The translations under genes and the position numbers were made by a program. 45,306 bases of DNA from JBFEUI01 sp041547565 (GTDB taxonomy: Bacteria; Pseudomonadota; Gammaproteobacteria; Thiohalomonadales; Thiohalomonadaceae), in NCBI GenBank assembly GCA_041547565.1, contig JBFEUI010000008.1, forward strand, positions 1 through 45,306, written 5' to 3'. A model generated the notes under the pieces. The model saw nothing but the letters and a program-made list of their open reading frames with translations, searched no databases and was not told the origin of the DNA. How positions within the stretch are numbered: position 1 is the first letter of the stretch; each line of letters begins with the position of its first letter. Below, piece by piece: positions 27,055 through 34,669 of the stretch.

Positions 27055-28119
27055 ATGCCAGAAACCAAGCACAATGCCCTGATCGAGACCGTACAGCGCA
27101 ACTGCCATATCTCTGATGCGCGCCATGGGCGCGATCACACGCTTTGTATCTACCTGCTGAAGATGCGTGAATATTTTCGCTGGGAGAAGGGGCTGGCCTA
27201 TTCCGAGCCATTACCCAAGGATGAACTGGGCGCGTGGATCACGGCCCGAGAGGCGATGTGGGATGACATGGAGCGACATGACTATTCGCAGCTCACTGTC
27301 GAGGGTGCTACACATCAGCCCTACGACAATCAACCGATCAACGAGGGCTTGAATCCACAGGGCCTGCTCTACAGCGGCGGTGTGGGGACCTTCGCCAAGC
27401 CCTCCTTTTTTCTTGCCGAGCTACTCACACAACGTAGCGTGGCCGATAGCAACATCTTTGTGGCGGGTAAGGAATTGGCCCGGGATCTCAGCGCCTACCC
27501 GGCCATGTCCCAGGGCACGACGATCATTGTACGCCGGGAGTCCCTCAAGCGCTTTTTATGGGAGCGCATTGAGGAGTGGCGCTGGAAGCGGGAGGATGGC
27601 CCGATGGCAAGCGCCCTGGACTGCTATGCGTTTGACAGCCGCTTTGAGCAGGCACTTGAGCAGATGACCGAGAACGAGATCGAGGCAGTGATTCTGCACG
27701 AACTGGGCGAGGTACAGGCAGGTATACGCCTCGGAGAGCGCTGGCAGGCGATGCTGGTTCGTTATGCCAGGGAGCGCAGGGAGCTGATTGCGCGGGCCAT
27801 CCGTGACCATATCGCAGACGGCGTGGCGACACTGCCGGAGCTGATCGCACAGCAGGCCCTGCCGTCGCTCCACTTCTATTTTGCCAACTTCAGTGGCATG
27901 CGTAAGGCCATCTACCCCGAACTCTACAGCGCCTATCAGCGCTGGGCCGCTGGTGGGAACCTCTCGCAGATGAAGGATGTGGTGATGCGCGGGGCCGACT
28001 ACTGGACACTCAAGGGGCAGCAACTGGTTGCGGCACAGGGGAAGGATGAGGAAGCGGTGTGGCAGCGGCTGGAACAGGAACTGGCTGTCGGGACGACGAA
28101 AAAGGCGCCTGCGGCATAG
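27055..28119 (+). CDS. Uncharacterised protein, resembles the Sfum_1244 family
   Basis: 354 aa, soluble, no signal peptide. It resembles a conserved uncharacterised family (named after Syntrophobacter Sfum_1244) that I recall near sulfur-metabolism genes; that assignment is from memory. Visible features: DARHGRDHTLCIYLLKMREYFRWE near the N-terminus and HELGEVQAG (about 220-228), where the His/Glu pair could bind a metal. The gene has no good ribosome site and starts right after two copies of AATACCCCA. Its 3' end forms half of a terminator for the convergent operon (28102-28133). Function unknown. Confidence 0.82.
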   Translation: MPETKHNALIETVQRNCHISDARHGRDHTLCIYLLKMREYFRWEKGLAYSEPLPKDELGAWITAREAMWDDMERHDYSQLTVEGATHQPYDNQPINEGLNPQGLLYSGGVGTFAKPSFFLAELLTQRSVADSNIFVAGKELARDLSAYPAMSQGTTIIVRRESLKRFLWERIEEWRWKREDGPMASALDCYAFDSRFEQALEQMTENEIEAVILHELGEVQAGIRLGERWQAMLVRYARERRELIARAIRDHIADGVATLPELIAQQALPSLHFYFANFSGMRKAIYPELYSAYQRWAAGGNLSQMKDVVMRGADYWTLKGQQLVAAQGKDEEAVWQRLEQELAVGTTKKAPAA

Positions 28120-28133
28120 CCGTCAGGCGCCTT
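28102..28133 (-). terminator. Rho-independent terminator of the minus-strand dsr-linked operon
   Basis: AAGGCGCCTG (28102-28111) and CAGGCGCCTT (28124-28133) form a perfect 10-bp stem with a 12-base loop. Read on the minus strand the stem is followed by a T-run (CCTTTTTCG), as a terminator needs, so it ends transcripts coming from the DsrC-like gene. On the plus strand there is no clear T-run. The stop codon of the 354-aa gene lies in the loop, so the terminator is built into that coding end. Confidence 0.8.
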
Positions 28134-28161
28134 CACGGCAACAGCTCGTCACTAAAGCGGA

Positions 28162-28500
28162 TTAGTAACCGCCTTTGCGCCGGCTCTCAGGCAGACCGCC
28201 AATCTTTCCGGCCTGCTTGGAGGGCTGCATGGGGAACAGGGTGTAGAGGTCTTTGCTTTGTACCTTCTCGCCCCACTTCTCGGACATCGCCTTGACGATG
28301 GTACGATCATTGGGCTGGTTGCCACCATTGTTGATGTACTCATCACGCAGGTAGTTGATCAGGTCCCAGGACTTCTCTGTCAGTTCAACACCCTCTGCCG
28401 CGGCGATAACAGCAGCGACATCTTCGTTCCAGTCATTAATATCTTCAAGGTAACCGTTTGCATTGGCTGCAATGGTTGCACCATTGACTTCGTAAGACAT
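28162..28500 (-). CDS. DsrC/TusE-family protein without cysteine
   Basis: 112 aa, aligned end to end with DsrC from 34296: NGYLEDINDWNEDVA matches EGYLTNIGDWTREAA, and LFPMQPSKQAGKIGGLP matches LFPYGPAKQACKIAGLP. The two cysteines that carry sulfur in DsrC (Cys99 and Cys110) are absent: the first is Gly98 and the C-terminal tail reads ESRRKGGY. There is no cysteine at all, so it cannot carry a persulfide or trisulfide. Such Cys-less members have been proposed to be regulatory (RspA-type). Start ATG at 28500 follows a strong AAGGAG. Last gene of the minus-strand cluster. Confidence 0.93.
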   Translation of the reverse strand: MSYEVNGATIAANANGYLEDINDWNEDVAAVIAAAEGVELTEKSWDLINYLRDEYINNGGNQPNDRTIVKAMSEKWGEKVQSKDLYTLFPMQPSKQAGKIGGLPESRRKGGY

Positions 28501-28580
28501 TTCTATCTCCTTCGTCGTTTCTATATTTGTTTTGAAATAGACAATATTAAACCGCGCTATTCTAGCCCGGTTCGTCGTGG

Positions 28581-29243
28581 TTAGGAAAGCGTCTTGTGGG
28601 GTAAAAAGACGCCACACCCCATTTTCAGATGGTCGCCAATTCCATACTGCTGCAGCCTGACTGCATCCTCGGGGGGAAGCTCGGCAACCATCAGGCTGCG
28701 TGTTTGAAGTTCACCCTGCGGCGTTGCCAGGGTGTGGGACTTGCCGCACAGCACCTTCTTGAATCTCAGCTTCAATGCGCGAAGGGCCTTGACCGCCTCT
28801 GCAATGAACTCATCCTCATTGTCGGTATTGTCCACGACGTAGCGTGCATAGAGGGTGTGACTGGTGCTGAACAGTCGTGCTTTGCCCTCCTTGACCTCCA
28901 GTTTACTGCCGCTGACCTCGAGGGTGCTGCCCGTCAGAGCCCGGGCATCATCCAGCCGGTGCTTGGGTAGACGCAGCACCAGTTTGGTACGGCGTGAGAG
29001 GTAGATAACGTCGTCATTCTCTTCCGGCCGTTCCCAGCCGTTGCCGGAGTCGGCACCGTGAATGATATGCAGGGCGGAAGTCGGTTCGTCGGCAAACCAG
29101 GGCAGTTGCTGCTGGATGGCCTGAGACAGGCTGTAGGCGTGATCCACAGGCAGCCGCTTGCAATTCATGCTAAATACCAGATCAACCACGTCGTCCGGTA
29201 CCACGAATTCAGTGACATCTAACTCATCTTCTTGCCAAAACAT
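28581..29243 (-). CDS. Cas6/Cmx6-like RAMP protein, no CRISPR context
   Basis: 220 aa. The sequence fits the Cmx6 (MYXAN-type Cas6) pattern: RLPVDHAYSLSQAIQ (residues 30-44) with His35, a strand region YLSRRTKLVLRLP, LYARYVV, and a C-terminal glycine loop YGIGDHLKMGCGVFLP (200-215) that matches the RAMP/Cas6 G-loop GxGx5GxG. In Cas6 proteins this fold binds and cleaves RNA hairpins. No other cas gene or repeat array is in the window, and it is embedded between a helical protein and the Cys-less DsrC, so a role outside immunity is likely (inference). Start ATG at 29243; an in-frame extension to 29324 has no support. Confidence 0.82.
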   Translation of the reverse strand: MFWQEDELDVTEFVVPDDVVDLVFSMNCKRLPVDHAYSLSQAIQQQLPWFADEPTSALHIIHGADSGNGWERPEENDDVIYLSRRTKLVLRLPKHRLDDARALTGSTLEVSGSKLEVKEGKARLFSTSHTLYARYVVDNTDNEDEFIAEAVKALRALKLRFKKVLCGKSHTLATPQGELQTRSLMVAELPPEDAVRLQQYGIGDHLKMGCGVFLPHKTLS

Positions 29244-29272
29244 AGCAGTTACCTGTGCAGGCTGTAAAAAAC

Positions 29273-29977
29273 TCAGGCATCGTCCGGCAGTTTTTCGCGC
29301 AATGCATCGCGATCGAACCACCACTGTTCATTTTCCATCAAAACGTCGAGTATTTGCGCCAAACGTGGAATGAACTTGCCTGGATCGTCCAGTTCCATGC
29401 GTTCAATCCAGAAATCGAAAACCGCTTGCTCGTCGACATTGCTGTGGCGTCGCGCAACCTGCCCAAGCAGTTGGTTGGTGAAGAATTTCAGCTCATCGCG
29501 TTTGGCATCATCCGCGCGCAGCTCAACCAGGTAGCTGGCGACTGCCGCTGCGACCGCGGCACCGTCTGACTTATCCGGCGTCTCCTCGATCAGGTGTTGG
29601 AGCATGGTTACACTCAGTTCCGGATCGACAGGATAGGTCACGCCCAGCCAGATCCCGTGTGCTATGGCCTTGATCGCATCGTCCTGTTCGGACTTGTAGA
29701 TAATGTCGCACGCCTGCACGGCCTGCGGCCAGGCCTCCTGCTGCAGCGCGATCTTGAGGGCTTCATGCGCGCCCTCCCAGGCCTCGGTTTTCTTGTCCAG
29801 ATCAAGCTGGATATAACCGTTATCCAGCAGCAGTTCGCAACGCTTGAGGCTGTTTTCAGCGGCCGATGCCAACTGCTGCTCATTCTCGCGCAGGCGATTG
29901 AGCAGCAGTTCACTGGATTTGACCGCATCATTGGCGCACTCGGCACCAATCAGTTGTTCATTGTTCAGTAAGTCCAC
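29273..29977 (-). CDS. Acidic helical protein of unknown function
   Basis: 234 aa. I do not recognise the family. It is acidic and predicted almost wholly helical, with alternating stretches that resemble TPR-like or helical-repeat proteins (KTEAWEGAHEALKIALQQE; WPQAVQACDIIYKSEQDD). No signal peptide or membrane segment. It follows the 58-aa gene by 18 bases and precedes the Cas6-like gene by 29 bases, so these are cotranscribed. By its acidic helical form it may be a partner or adaptor protein; this is inference. Confidence 0.8.
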   Translation of the reverse strand: MDLLNNEQLIGAECANDAVKSSELLLNRLRENEQQLASAAENSLKRCELLLDNGYIQLDLDKKTEAWEGAHEALKIALQQEAWPQAVQACDIIYKSEQDDAIKAIAHGIWLGVTYPVDPELSVTMLQHLIEETPDKSDGAAVAAAVASYLVELRADDAKRDELKFFTNQLLGQVARRHSNVDEQAVFDFWIERMELDDPGKFIPRLAQILDVLMENEQWWFDRDALREKLPDDA

Positions 29978-29995
29978 AGACAGGTACCTGCTCGG

Positions 29996-30172
29996 TTAGG
30001 TAAACATCGCTTCCAGGCGGTCTTCCCAGTTTTCGGGGGTATCGAAAAACTGCGGCTTGACATCGATGCGGAAGAACATCTCGGTCTTTGATTTGTCTTT
30101 TATCAACTCACACAGCTCCTCGAAGTTTTCCAGCTGCGGGTTCTGTAACAGTACCTCACTGAGGTAGAGCAT
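29996..30172 (-). CDS. 58-aa protein, first gene of the divergent dsr-linked operon
   Basis: Short reading frame MLYLSEVLLQNPQLE... ending in NWEDRLEAMFT. AGGA 8 bases before the ATG is a good ribosome site, and the gene is tightly followed (18 bases) by the 234-aa gene on the same strand, which supports that it is real. It is acidic, soluble and has one cysteine (Cys21). No family recognised. It is divergent from dsrA across a 573-base region. Confidence 0.72.
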   Translation of the reverse strand: MLYLSEVLLQNPQLENFEELCELIKDKSKTEMFFRIDVKPQFFDTPENWEDRLEAMFT

Positions 30173-30745
30173 GGCACGTTTCCTATATATTTAAGGTATA
30201 GAGGGTCGATGTTATCGAATCTTGGTGAGCCTGTCGCTTTGCGGTATGCGCGGCGTGTAACAAAGATGGGCCTGTGCAACCGTGAATTCAAGCAGTAACC
30301 GACCGAATCAGTATACTAAATCCATAAGATATTTACTATGTAGCGAAATTCAATATTTGCATACTCATGACGGATTTGGGGCTATATTGGGATATTCAGG
30401 GTATAGATTTCTTTTTTGACAGATATCAATATTGGATATTTGCTTCCATGAGCAAAACTGTTAGCTGTTGTTATTTAAGTGTTTTTCTGTAAATGCCCGT
30501 TGTTCTGACCATATTATGCATTTTCTTTATATATCCCTTTTAGGATAGATATATCCCCCCCCTACACCCCATCAGAAAGATTTGATTCCCCTATAAGCCC
30601 ACCTAAACTTGCGAGCCATATTGGGAGGGGACTAAATGCTTCTCCACAATTTGCAGGGTGGATGAGCACGACCTGCAGTTTGATGAAGACCGGACTGTTC
30701 CGGTGATCAACCCGAAAAAGATTTTTCTTCTATCAGGAGATTTAA
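30173..30745. promoter_or_regulatory. Divergent dsr promoter region and dsrA leader
   Basis: 573 bases without a gene. The first two thirds are AT-rich and hold the promoters of the divergent operon and of dsrA; TTGGGATAT (30387-30395) also occurs in the inverted repeat before the response regulator at 1576. A run of eight C follows TATAT at 30555-30562. The dsrA-proximal part looks like a structured leader: TGCAGG/CCTGCA (30652-30657 and 30672-30677) and ACCGGA/TCCGGT (30689-30694 and 30699-30704) can form hairpins. AGGAG precedes the dsrA ATG. I cannot place the promoter elements firmly. Confidence 0.55.
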
Positions 30746-31990
30746 ATGGCTAAGAAAATGTACGATACGCCGTTGCTGGACCAGCTGGAAAGCGGCCCGT
30801 GGCCGAGCTTTGTCAGCGGCCTGAAGCGCCTGGCCCAGGATAACGACATGTCTGTTGACCTGCTCGGTCAGCTGGAGACTTCTTACGAGACCCGCAAGGG
30901 TTACTGGAAGGGCGGTACAGTCGGTGTTGTTGGCTACGGTGGTGGTGTTATCCCCCGCTTCACCGAACTGCTGGATGAGAACAAGCAGCCCAAATATCCC
31001 GATGCGGCCGAGTTCCACACCCTGCGTATCATGCCTGCCCCCGGTTTCCACTACACTTCTGACCTGATGCGCAAATTCTGCGACATCTGGGACAAGTACG
31101 GTTCCGGTCTTGTCTGCATGCACGGTCAGTCCGGCGACCTGATGTTCCAGGGCTGTAATACCGACAACGTCCAGCCCTGCTTCGACGAAATCAACGAAAT
31201 GGGCTTTGACATGGGTGGTGCCGGTCCGGCCCTGCGTACCGCTTCTTCCTGTGTCGGTATGGCACGTTGCGAGCACGCCTGCTTCGACAGCTACACCGCC
31301 ATGCGCCAGCTGATTAACGCCTTCCTCGACGACATGCACCGTCCTGCCCTGCCCTACAAGTGGAAGTTCAAACTGTCCGGTTGCGCCAACGACTGCTCCA
31401 ACGCTACCCAGCGTGCAGACCAGGCCATCATCGGTACCTGGCGCGACGATATGAAGGTCGACCAGGCCGAGGTGAAGAACTACGTCGAGACCAAGGGTCG
31501 CAAGTACATCATCGACAACGTCATCACCCGTTGCCCGACTCAGGCACTGAGCCTGAACGACGACGACACACTGGCTGTCGACAACAAGAACTGCGTCCGC
31601 TGCATGCACTGCATCAACGTCATGACCAAGGCCCTGAGCCCCGGCGATGACAAGGGTGTTACCGTGCTGGTAGGCGGTAAGCGTACCCTGAAGATCGGCG
31701 ACCTGTTCGGTACTGTGATCGTTCCTTTCATGAAGGTTGACACCCAGGAAGGTATGGACGAGCTGGAAGACCTCTCCGGCCGCATGATCGACTTCTTTGC
31801 CGAGAACGCGCTGGAGCACGAGCGCTGCGGTGAGATGATCGAGCGTATCGGTCTGGTCAACTTCCTCGAGGGTATCGAGGTCGACATCGACCCCAACATG
31901 ATCACCAACCCACGCACCAACCCCTACGTCCGTACCGACGGCTGGGACGAGGAAGCGGCGAAGTGGGAAGAGCGTCAGGCTGCCAAGTAA
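30746..31990 (+). CDS. dsrA: Reverse-type dissimilatory sulfite reductase alpha subunit
   Basis: 414 aa. Forms an alpha2beta2 enzyme with DsrB that oxidises sulfane sulfur (bound to DsrC) to sulfite in the cytoplasm. Siroheme-4Fe-4S cysteines: Cys169 and Cys175 (SSCVGMARC) and Cys213 and Cys217 (LSGCANDC); ferredoxin domain Cys263, 283, 286, 289. All key residues are present, so the subunit should bind an active cofactor set. The codon use is strongly biased (for example CGT, GGT, AAC), as in highly expressed genes. First gene of the operon. Confidence 0.98.
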   Translation: MAKKMYDTPLLDQLESGPWPSFVSGLKRLAQDNDMSVDLLGQLETSYETRKGYWKGGTVGVVGYGGGVIPRFTELLDENKQPKYPDAAEFHTLRIMPAPGFHYTSDLMRKFCDIWDKYGSGLVCMHGQSGDLMFQGCNTDNVQPCFDEINEMGFDMGGAGPALRTASSCVGMARCEHACFDSYTAMRQLINAFLDDMHRPALPYKWKFKLSGCANDCSNATQRADQAIIGTWRDDMKVDQAEVKNYVETKGRKYIIDNVITRCPTQALSLNDDDTLAVDNKNCVRCMHCINVMTKALSPGDDKGVTVLVGGKRTLKIGDLFGTVIVPFMKVDTQEGMDELEDLSGRMIDFFAENALEHERCGEMIERIGLVNFLEGIEVDIDPNMITNPRTNPYVRTDGWDEEAAKWEERQAAK

Positions 31991-32021
31991 TCACAGCCCG
32001 GATGCAAGAGATCAAACGTAT

Positions 32022-32046
32022 CTGCTCACCGATTGTCGGTGAGCAG
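32022..32046 (+). other. Intercistronic hairpin between dsrA and dsrB
   Basis: CTGCTCACCGA (32022-32032) and TCGGTGAGCAG (32036-32046) pair perfectly over 11 bp with a TTG loop. No T-run follows, so it is not a terminator. It lies 32 bases before the dsrB start and probably protects or processes the transcript, or tunes the dsrA:dsrB ratio. Confidence 0.75.
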
Positions 32047-32078
32047 GAACTGAACAAAGTTTATATTTGGAGGTAAAT

Positions 32079-33149
32079 ATGTCTGCACCTCGTATGCCTG
32101 ATGAGTGCGGTGTACCAGATTGGAAACCGTATATGCACCCCACTCTGGAGAAGAACTACGGTGACTGGAAATACCATGAGCGTCCCCGTCCCGGTGTTCT
32201 GCTGCACGTCGCCAACGGCGGTGACAAGGTCTGGACCGTCAAGGCCGGTACATCCCGTCAGATGGACGTCCACACCATCCGCAAGCTGGCTGACATCGCC
32301 GATGAGTTTGCTGAAGGTTTCGTTCGCTTCACCATGCGTTCTGCCATTGAGTTTATCGTCACTGACGAAGCCAAGGTTGAGCCGCTGATCAAGAAGCTGG
32401 AAGACGAAGGCTTCCCTGTCGGTGGTACCGGTAACTCCGTACGTATGCTGTCACACACCCAGGGCTGGCTGCACTGCGACATCCCCGGTACTGACGCATC
32501 CGGTGTTGTAAAGGCACTGATGGATGAGCTGTACGACGAGTTCAAGAACGAAGAGATGCCGAACCACGTGCACATCACCACTTCCTGCTGCCAGATCAAC
32601 TGCGGTGGCCAGGGTGATATCGCCATCAACGTTCAGCACACCAAGCCGCCGAAGATCAACCACGACCTGGTTGCTAACGTCTGTGAGCGTCCTTCTGTTG
32701 TTGCACGTTGCCCGGTAGCTGCCATCCGTCCTGCGATGGTTAACGGCAAGCCCTCTCTTGAGGTGGACGAGAAGAAGTGTGTCGCCTGCGGTGCCTGCTT
32801 CCCGCCCTGCCCGCCGATGCAGATCAACGATCCCGAGTTCTCCAAGATCGCGATCTGGGTTGGTGGCAAGCACTCCAGCACCCGCAGCAAGCCTTCTTTC
32901 CACAAGCTGGTTGCTGCCGGCCTGCCCAACAACGCACCGCGCTGGCCTGAAGCCGCCGCTGTGGTCAAGAAGATCCTCGACGTCTACAAAGCTGACGCCA
33001 AGGATTGGGAGCGCCTGGGTGAGTGGGCTGAGCGTATCGGCTGGCCCGCGTTCTTCGAGAAGACCGGTCTGCCGTTCACCAAGTACCACATTGATAACTG
33101 GCGTGGTGGCCGTGCCAACCTGAACGCTTCTGCTCACATCCGCTTCTAA
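32079..33149 (+). CDS. dsrB: Reverse-type dissimilatory sulfite reductase beta subunit
   Basis: 356 aa, catalytic siroheme subunit partner of DsrA. Cofactor cysteines at Cys133, Cys170, Cys171 and Cys175 (TTSCCQINCGG) and ferredoxin domain Cys211, 234, 237, 240, 244 (CVACGACFPPC). I start at the ATG at 32079, preceded by GGAGG (32069-32073); a TTG four codons earlier is unlikely. Normal length. Confidence 0.98.
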   Translation: MSAPRMPDECGVPDWKPYMHPTLEKNYGDWKYHERPRPGVLLHVANGGDKVWTVKAGTSRQMDVHTIRKLADIADEFAEGFVRFTMRSAIEFIVTDEAKVEPLIKKLEDEGFPVGGTGNSVRMLSHTQGWLHCDIPGTDASGVVKALMDELYDEFKNEEMPNHVHITTSCCQINCGGQGDIAINVQHTKPPKINHDLVANVCERPSVVARCPVAAIRPAMVNGKPSLEVDEKKCVACGACFPPCPPMQINDPEFSKIAIWVGGKHSSTRSKPSFHKLVAAGLPNNAPRWPEAAAVVKKILDVYKADAKDWERLGEWAERIGWPAFFEKTGLPFTKYHIDNWRGGRANLNASAHIRF

Positions 33150-33164
33150 GAGGGACTTTGAGCA

Positions 33165-33557
33165 ATGAAATTTACTATTCAGGTTAATGAAGGCCCTTAC
33201 ACTCATCAGGCATCTGACAGTGCGTACCTGTTCACCAAGGCAGCGCTGGAGAAGGGACACGAGATCTTTCGTATCTTCTTCTACCACGACGGTGTGAACA
33301 ACGCGACTCGTCTGACCACTCCTCCGCAGGACGATCGTAACATCGTCAATCGCTGGAGTGAGCTTGCTGAGCAGCATGACCTCGACTTGGTAGTCTGTGT
33401 TGCCGCGGCCCAGCGCCGCGGCATCGCCGACGAAGACGAGGCCAAACGCAACGGCAAAGACGCCCACAACATTGCTCCCGGTTTCCGTATTTCCGGACTG
33501 GGTCAGTTGATTGAAGGCTGCATCCAGTCGGATAGACTGGTTGTATTCGGCGACTAA
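33165..33557 (+). CDS. dsrE: Sulfurtransferase subunit DsrE
   Basis: 130 aa, TusD-like. With DsrF and DsrH it forms a hexamer that hands sulfur to DsrC. The active Cys78 is present in DLVVCVAAAQRRG, at the same number as the essential residue in Allochromatium DsrE. Starts 15 bases after dsrB. Confidence 0.97.
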   Translation: MKFTIQVNEGPYTHQASDSAYLFTKAALEKGHEIFRIFFYHDGVNNATRLTTPPQDDRNIVNRWSELAEQHDLDLVVCVAAAQRRGIADEDEAKRNGKDAHNIAPGFRISGLGQLIEGCIQSDRLVVFGD

Positions 33558-33570
33558 GGGGAGTGAGACG

Positions 33571-33939
33571 ATGAGTGAAGACATCAAGAAACTCATGTAT
33601 GTAAACCGCAAGGCACCCTACGGGACTGTCTATGCGCTGGAATCTCTCGAAGTCGTACTGATCGGTGCAGCATTCGAGCAGGACGTATCCGTTGCCTTTA
33701 TCGATGACGGCGTATTCGAACTGGCCAAGGGCCAGGATACCGCTGACTCTGGGATGAAGAACTTCTCCCCGACCTACCGTGCTCTGGAAATGTACGACGT
33801 TGAGAAGCTGTACGTGGAAAAAGAGTCACTGGATGCTCGCGGTATGACCGAGGACGACCTGCTGGTCGACGTCGAGGTGAAGACTGCAGCTGAAATGGCT
33901 GATCTGATGGAAGAGCAGGACGTAGTCCTGAGCTTTTAA
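33571..33939 (+). CDS. dsrF: Sulfurtransferase subunit DsrF
   Basis: 122 aa, TusC-like. Start ATG at 33571 with GGGGAG upstream; an in-frame extension into dsrE is not supported. The protein contains no cysteine, as expected for a structural subunit of the DsrEFH hexamer. Thirteen bases after dsrE. Confidence 0.97.
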   Translation: MSEDIKKLMYVNRKAPYGTVYALESLEVVLIGAAFEQDVSVAFIDDGVFELAKGQDTADSGMKNFSPTYRALEMYDVEKLYVEKESLDARGMTEDDLLVDVEVKTAAEMADLMEEQDVVLSF

Positions 33940-33954
33940 CGGGAGAGATTCAAC

Positions 33955-34254
33955 ATGTTGCATACCGTTAACAAATCACCCTTCGAAAAGAACAGTCTGG
34001 AAACTGCCCTGGCCCACGCCAAGTCCGGCAGTGCCATTCTGCTGTTCGAAGATGGTGTTTATGGCGCAATGAATGGCACCACTCTGTCTGATGCCGTTCA
34101 ACAAGCGATGCAGAACGTCACTGTCTACGCCCTGGAGTCTGATCTGAAGGCCCGTGGTGTTGCCGACAAGGTGATGGATGGCATCAAGCTCGTAGATTAC
34201 AGTGGTTTTGTCGATCTGACTTGCGAGTACGACAAAGTCCAAGCATGGCTGTAA
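33955..34254 (+). CDS. dsrH: Sulfurtransferase subunit DsrH
   Basis: 99 aa, TusB-like. Recognised by LHTVNKSPFEKNSLETAL and LKARGVADKV with the conserved C-terminal VQAWL. The cysteine near position 20 that I recall in Allochromatium DsrH is Ala18 here; the only cysteine is Cys90 near the end. The ribosome site GGGAGAG is close to the start. Third subunit of DsrEFH. Confidence 0.95.
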   Translation: MLHTVNKSPFEKNSLETALAHAKSGSAILLFEDGVYGAMNGTTLSDAVQQAMQNVTVYALESDLKARGVADKVMDGIKLVDYSGFVDLTCEYDKVQAWL

Positions 34255-34295
34255 TTCGAATTAGCAAACCTTTGCTTACTTAGGAGAAACTAAAC

Positions 34296-34631
34296 ATGGC
34301 TACTATGAATGTTGCTGGTAAAGAGATCGAAGTTGATGAGGAAGGTTACCTGACGAACATCGGTGACTGGACTCGTGAAGCTGCTGAAGAGCTGGCTAAG
34401 TCTGAGAACGTTGAAATGACTGACAGCCACTGGGAAGTTATCGACTTCCTGCGCGAGTACTATGACGAGTACCAAATCGCTCCTGCTGTTCGCGTTCTGA
34501 CCAAAGCTATCGGCAAGAAGCTGGGTCCCGATAAAGGCAACAGCAAATACCTGTACGAGCTGTTCCCTTACGGTCCTGCCAAGCAGGCCTGTAAGATTGC
34601 TGGTCTGCCCAAGCCGACTGGCTGCATCTAA
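34296..34631 (+). CDS. dsrC: Sulfur carrier DsrC
   Basis: 111 aa. Carries sulfur from DsrEFH to DsrAB and forms the trisulfide product with sulfite. The two conserved cysteines are Cys99 (KQACKIAG) and Cys110 (PTGCI), eleven residues apart, with the C-terminal arm intact. Codon use is strongly biased toward high expression. Preceded by TTAGGAGAAAC ribosome site. Followed by a strong hairpin (34645-34669). A paralog without cysteines lies at 28162. Confidence 0.98.
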   Translation: MATMNVAGKEIEVDEEGYLTNIGDWTREAAEELAKSENVEMTDSHWEVIDFLREYYDEYQIAPAVRVLTKAIGKKLGPDKGNSKYLYELFPYGPAKQACKIAGLPKPTGCI

Positions 34632-34644
34632 GCCACAGCGCTCC

Positions 34645-34669
34645 GGGGGAGGAGCAGGTATCCTCCCCC
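34645..34669 (+). terminator. Internal terminator/attenuator between dsrC and dsrM
   Basis: GGGGGAGGA (34645-34653) and TCCTCCCCC (34661-34669) form a perfect GC-rich 9-bp stem with a 7-base loop, followed by ACTTTTAAATT. The form is that of a partial Rho-independent terminator. It would make dsrABEFHC transcripts more abundant than the membrane genes dsrMKLJOP. Confidence 0.75.

Noticed and set aside
28581..29243. A CRISPR array to go with the Cas6-like gene
   Set aside because: I looked around the gene and in intergenic regions for regularly spaced direct repeats and found none; the window also has no other cas gene.
32022..32046. Terminator between dsrA and dsrB
   Set aside because: The hairpin is perfect but no T-run follows, and dsrB must be made with dsrA; an mRNA stability or processing element is more likely.
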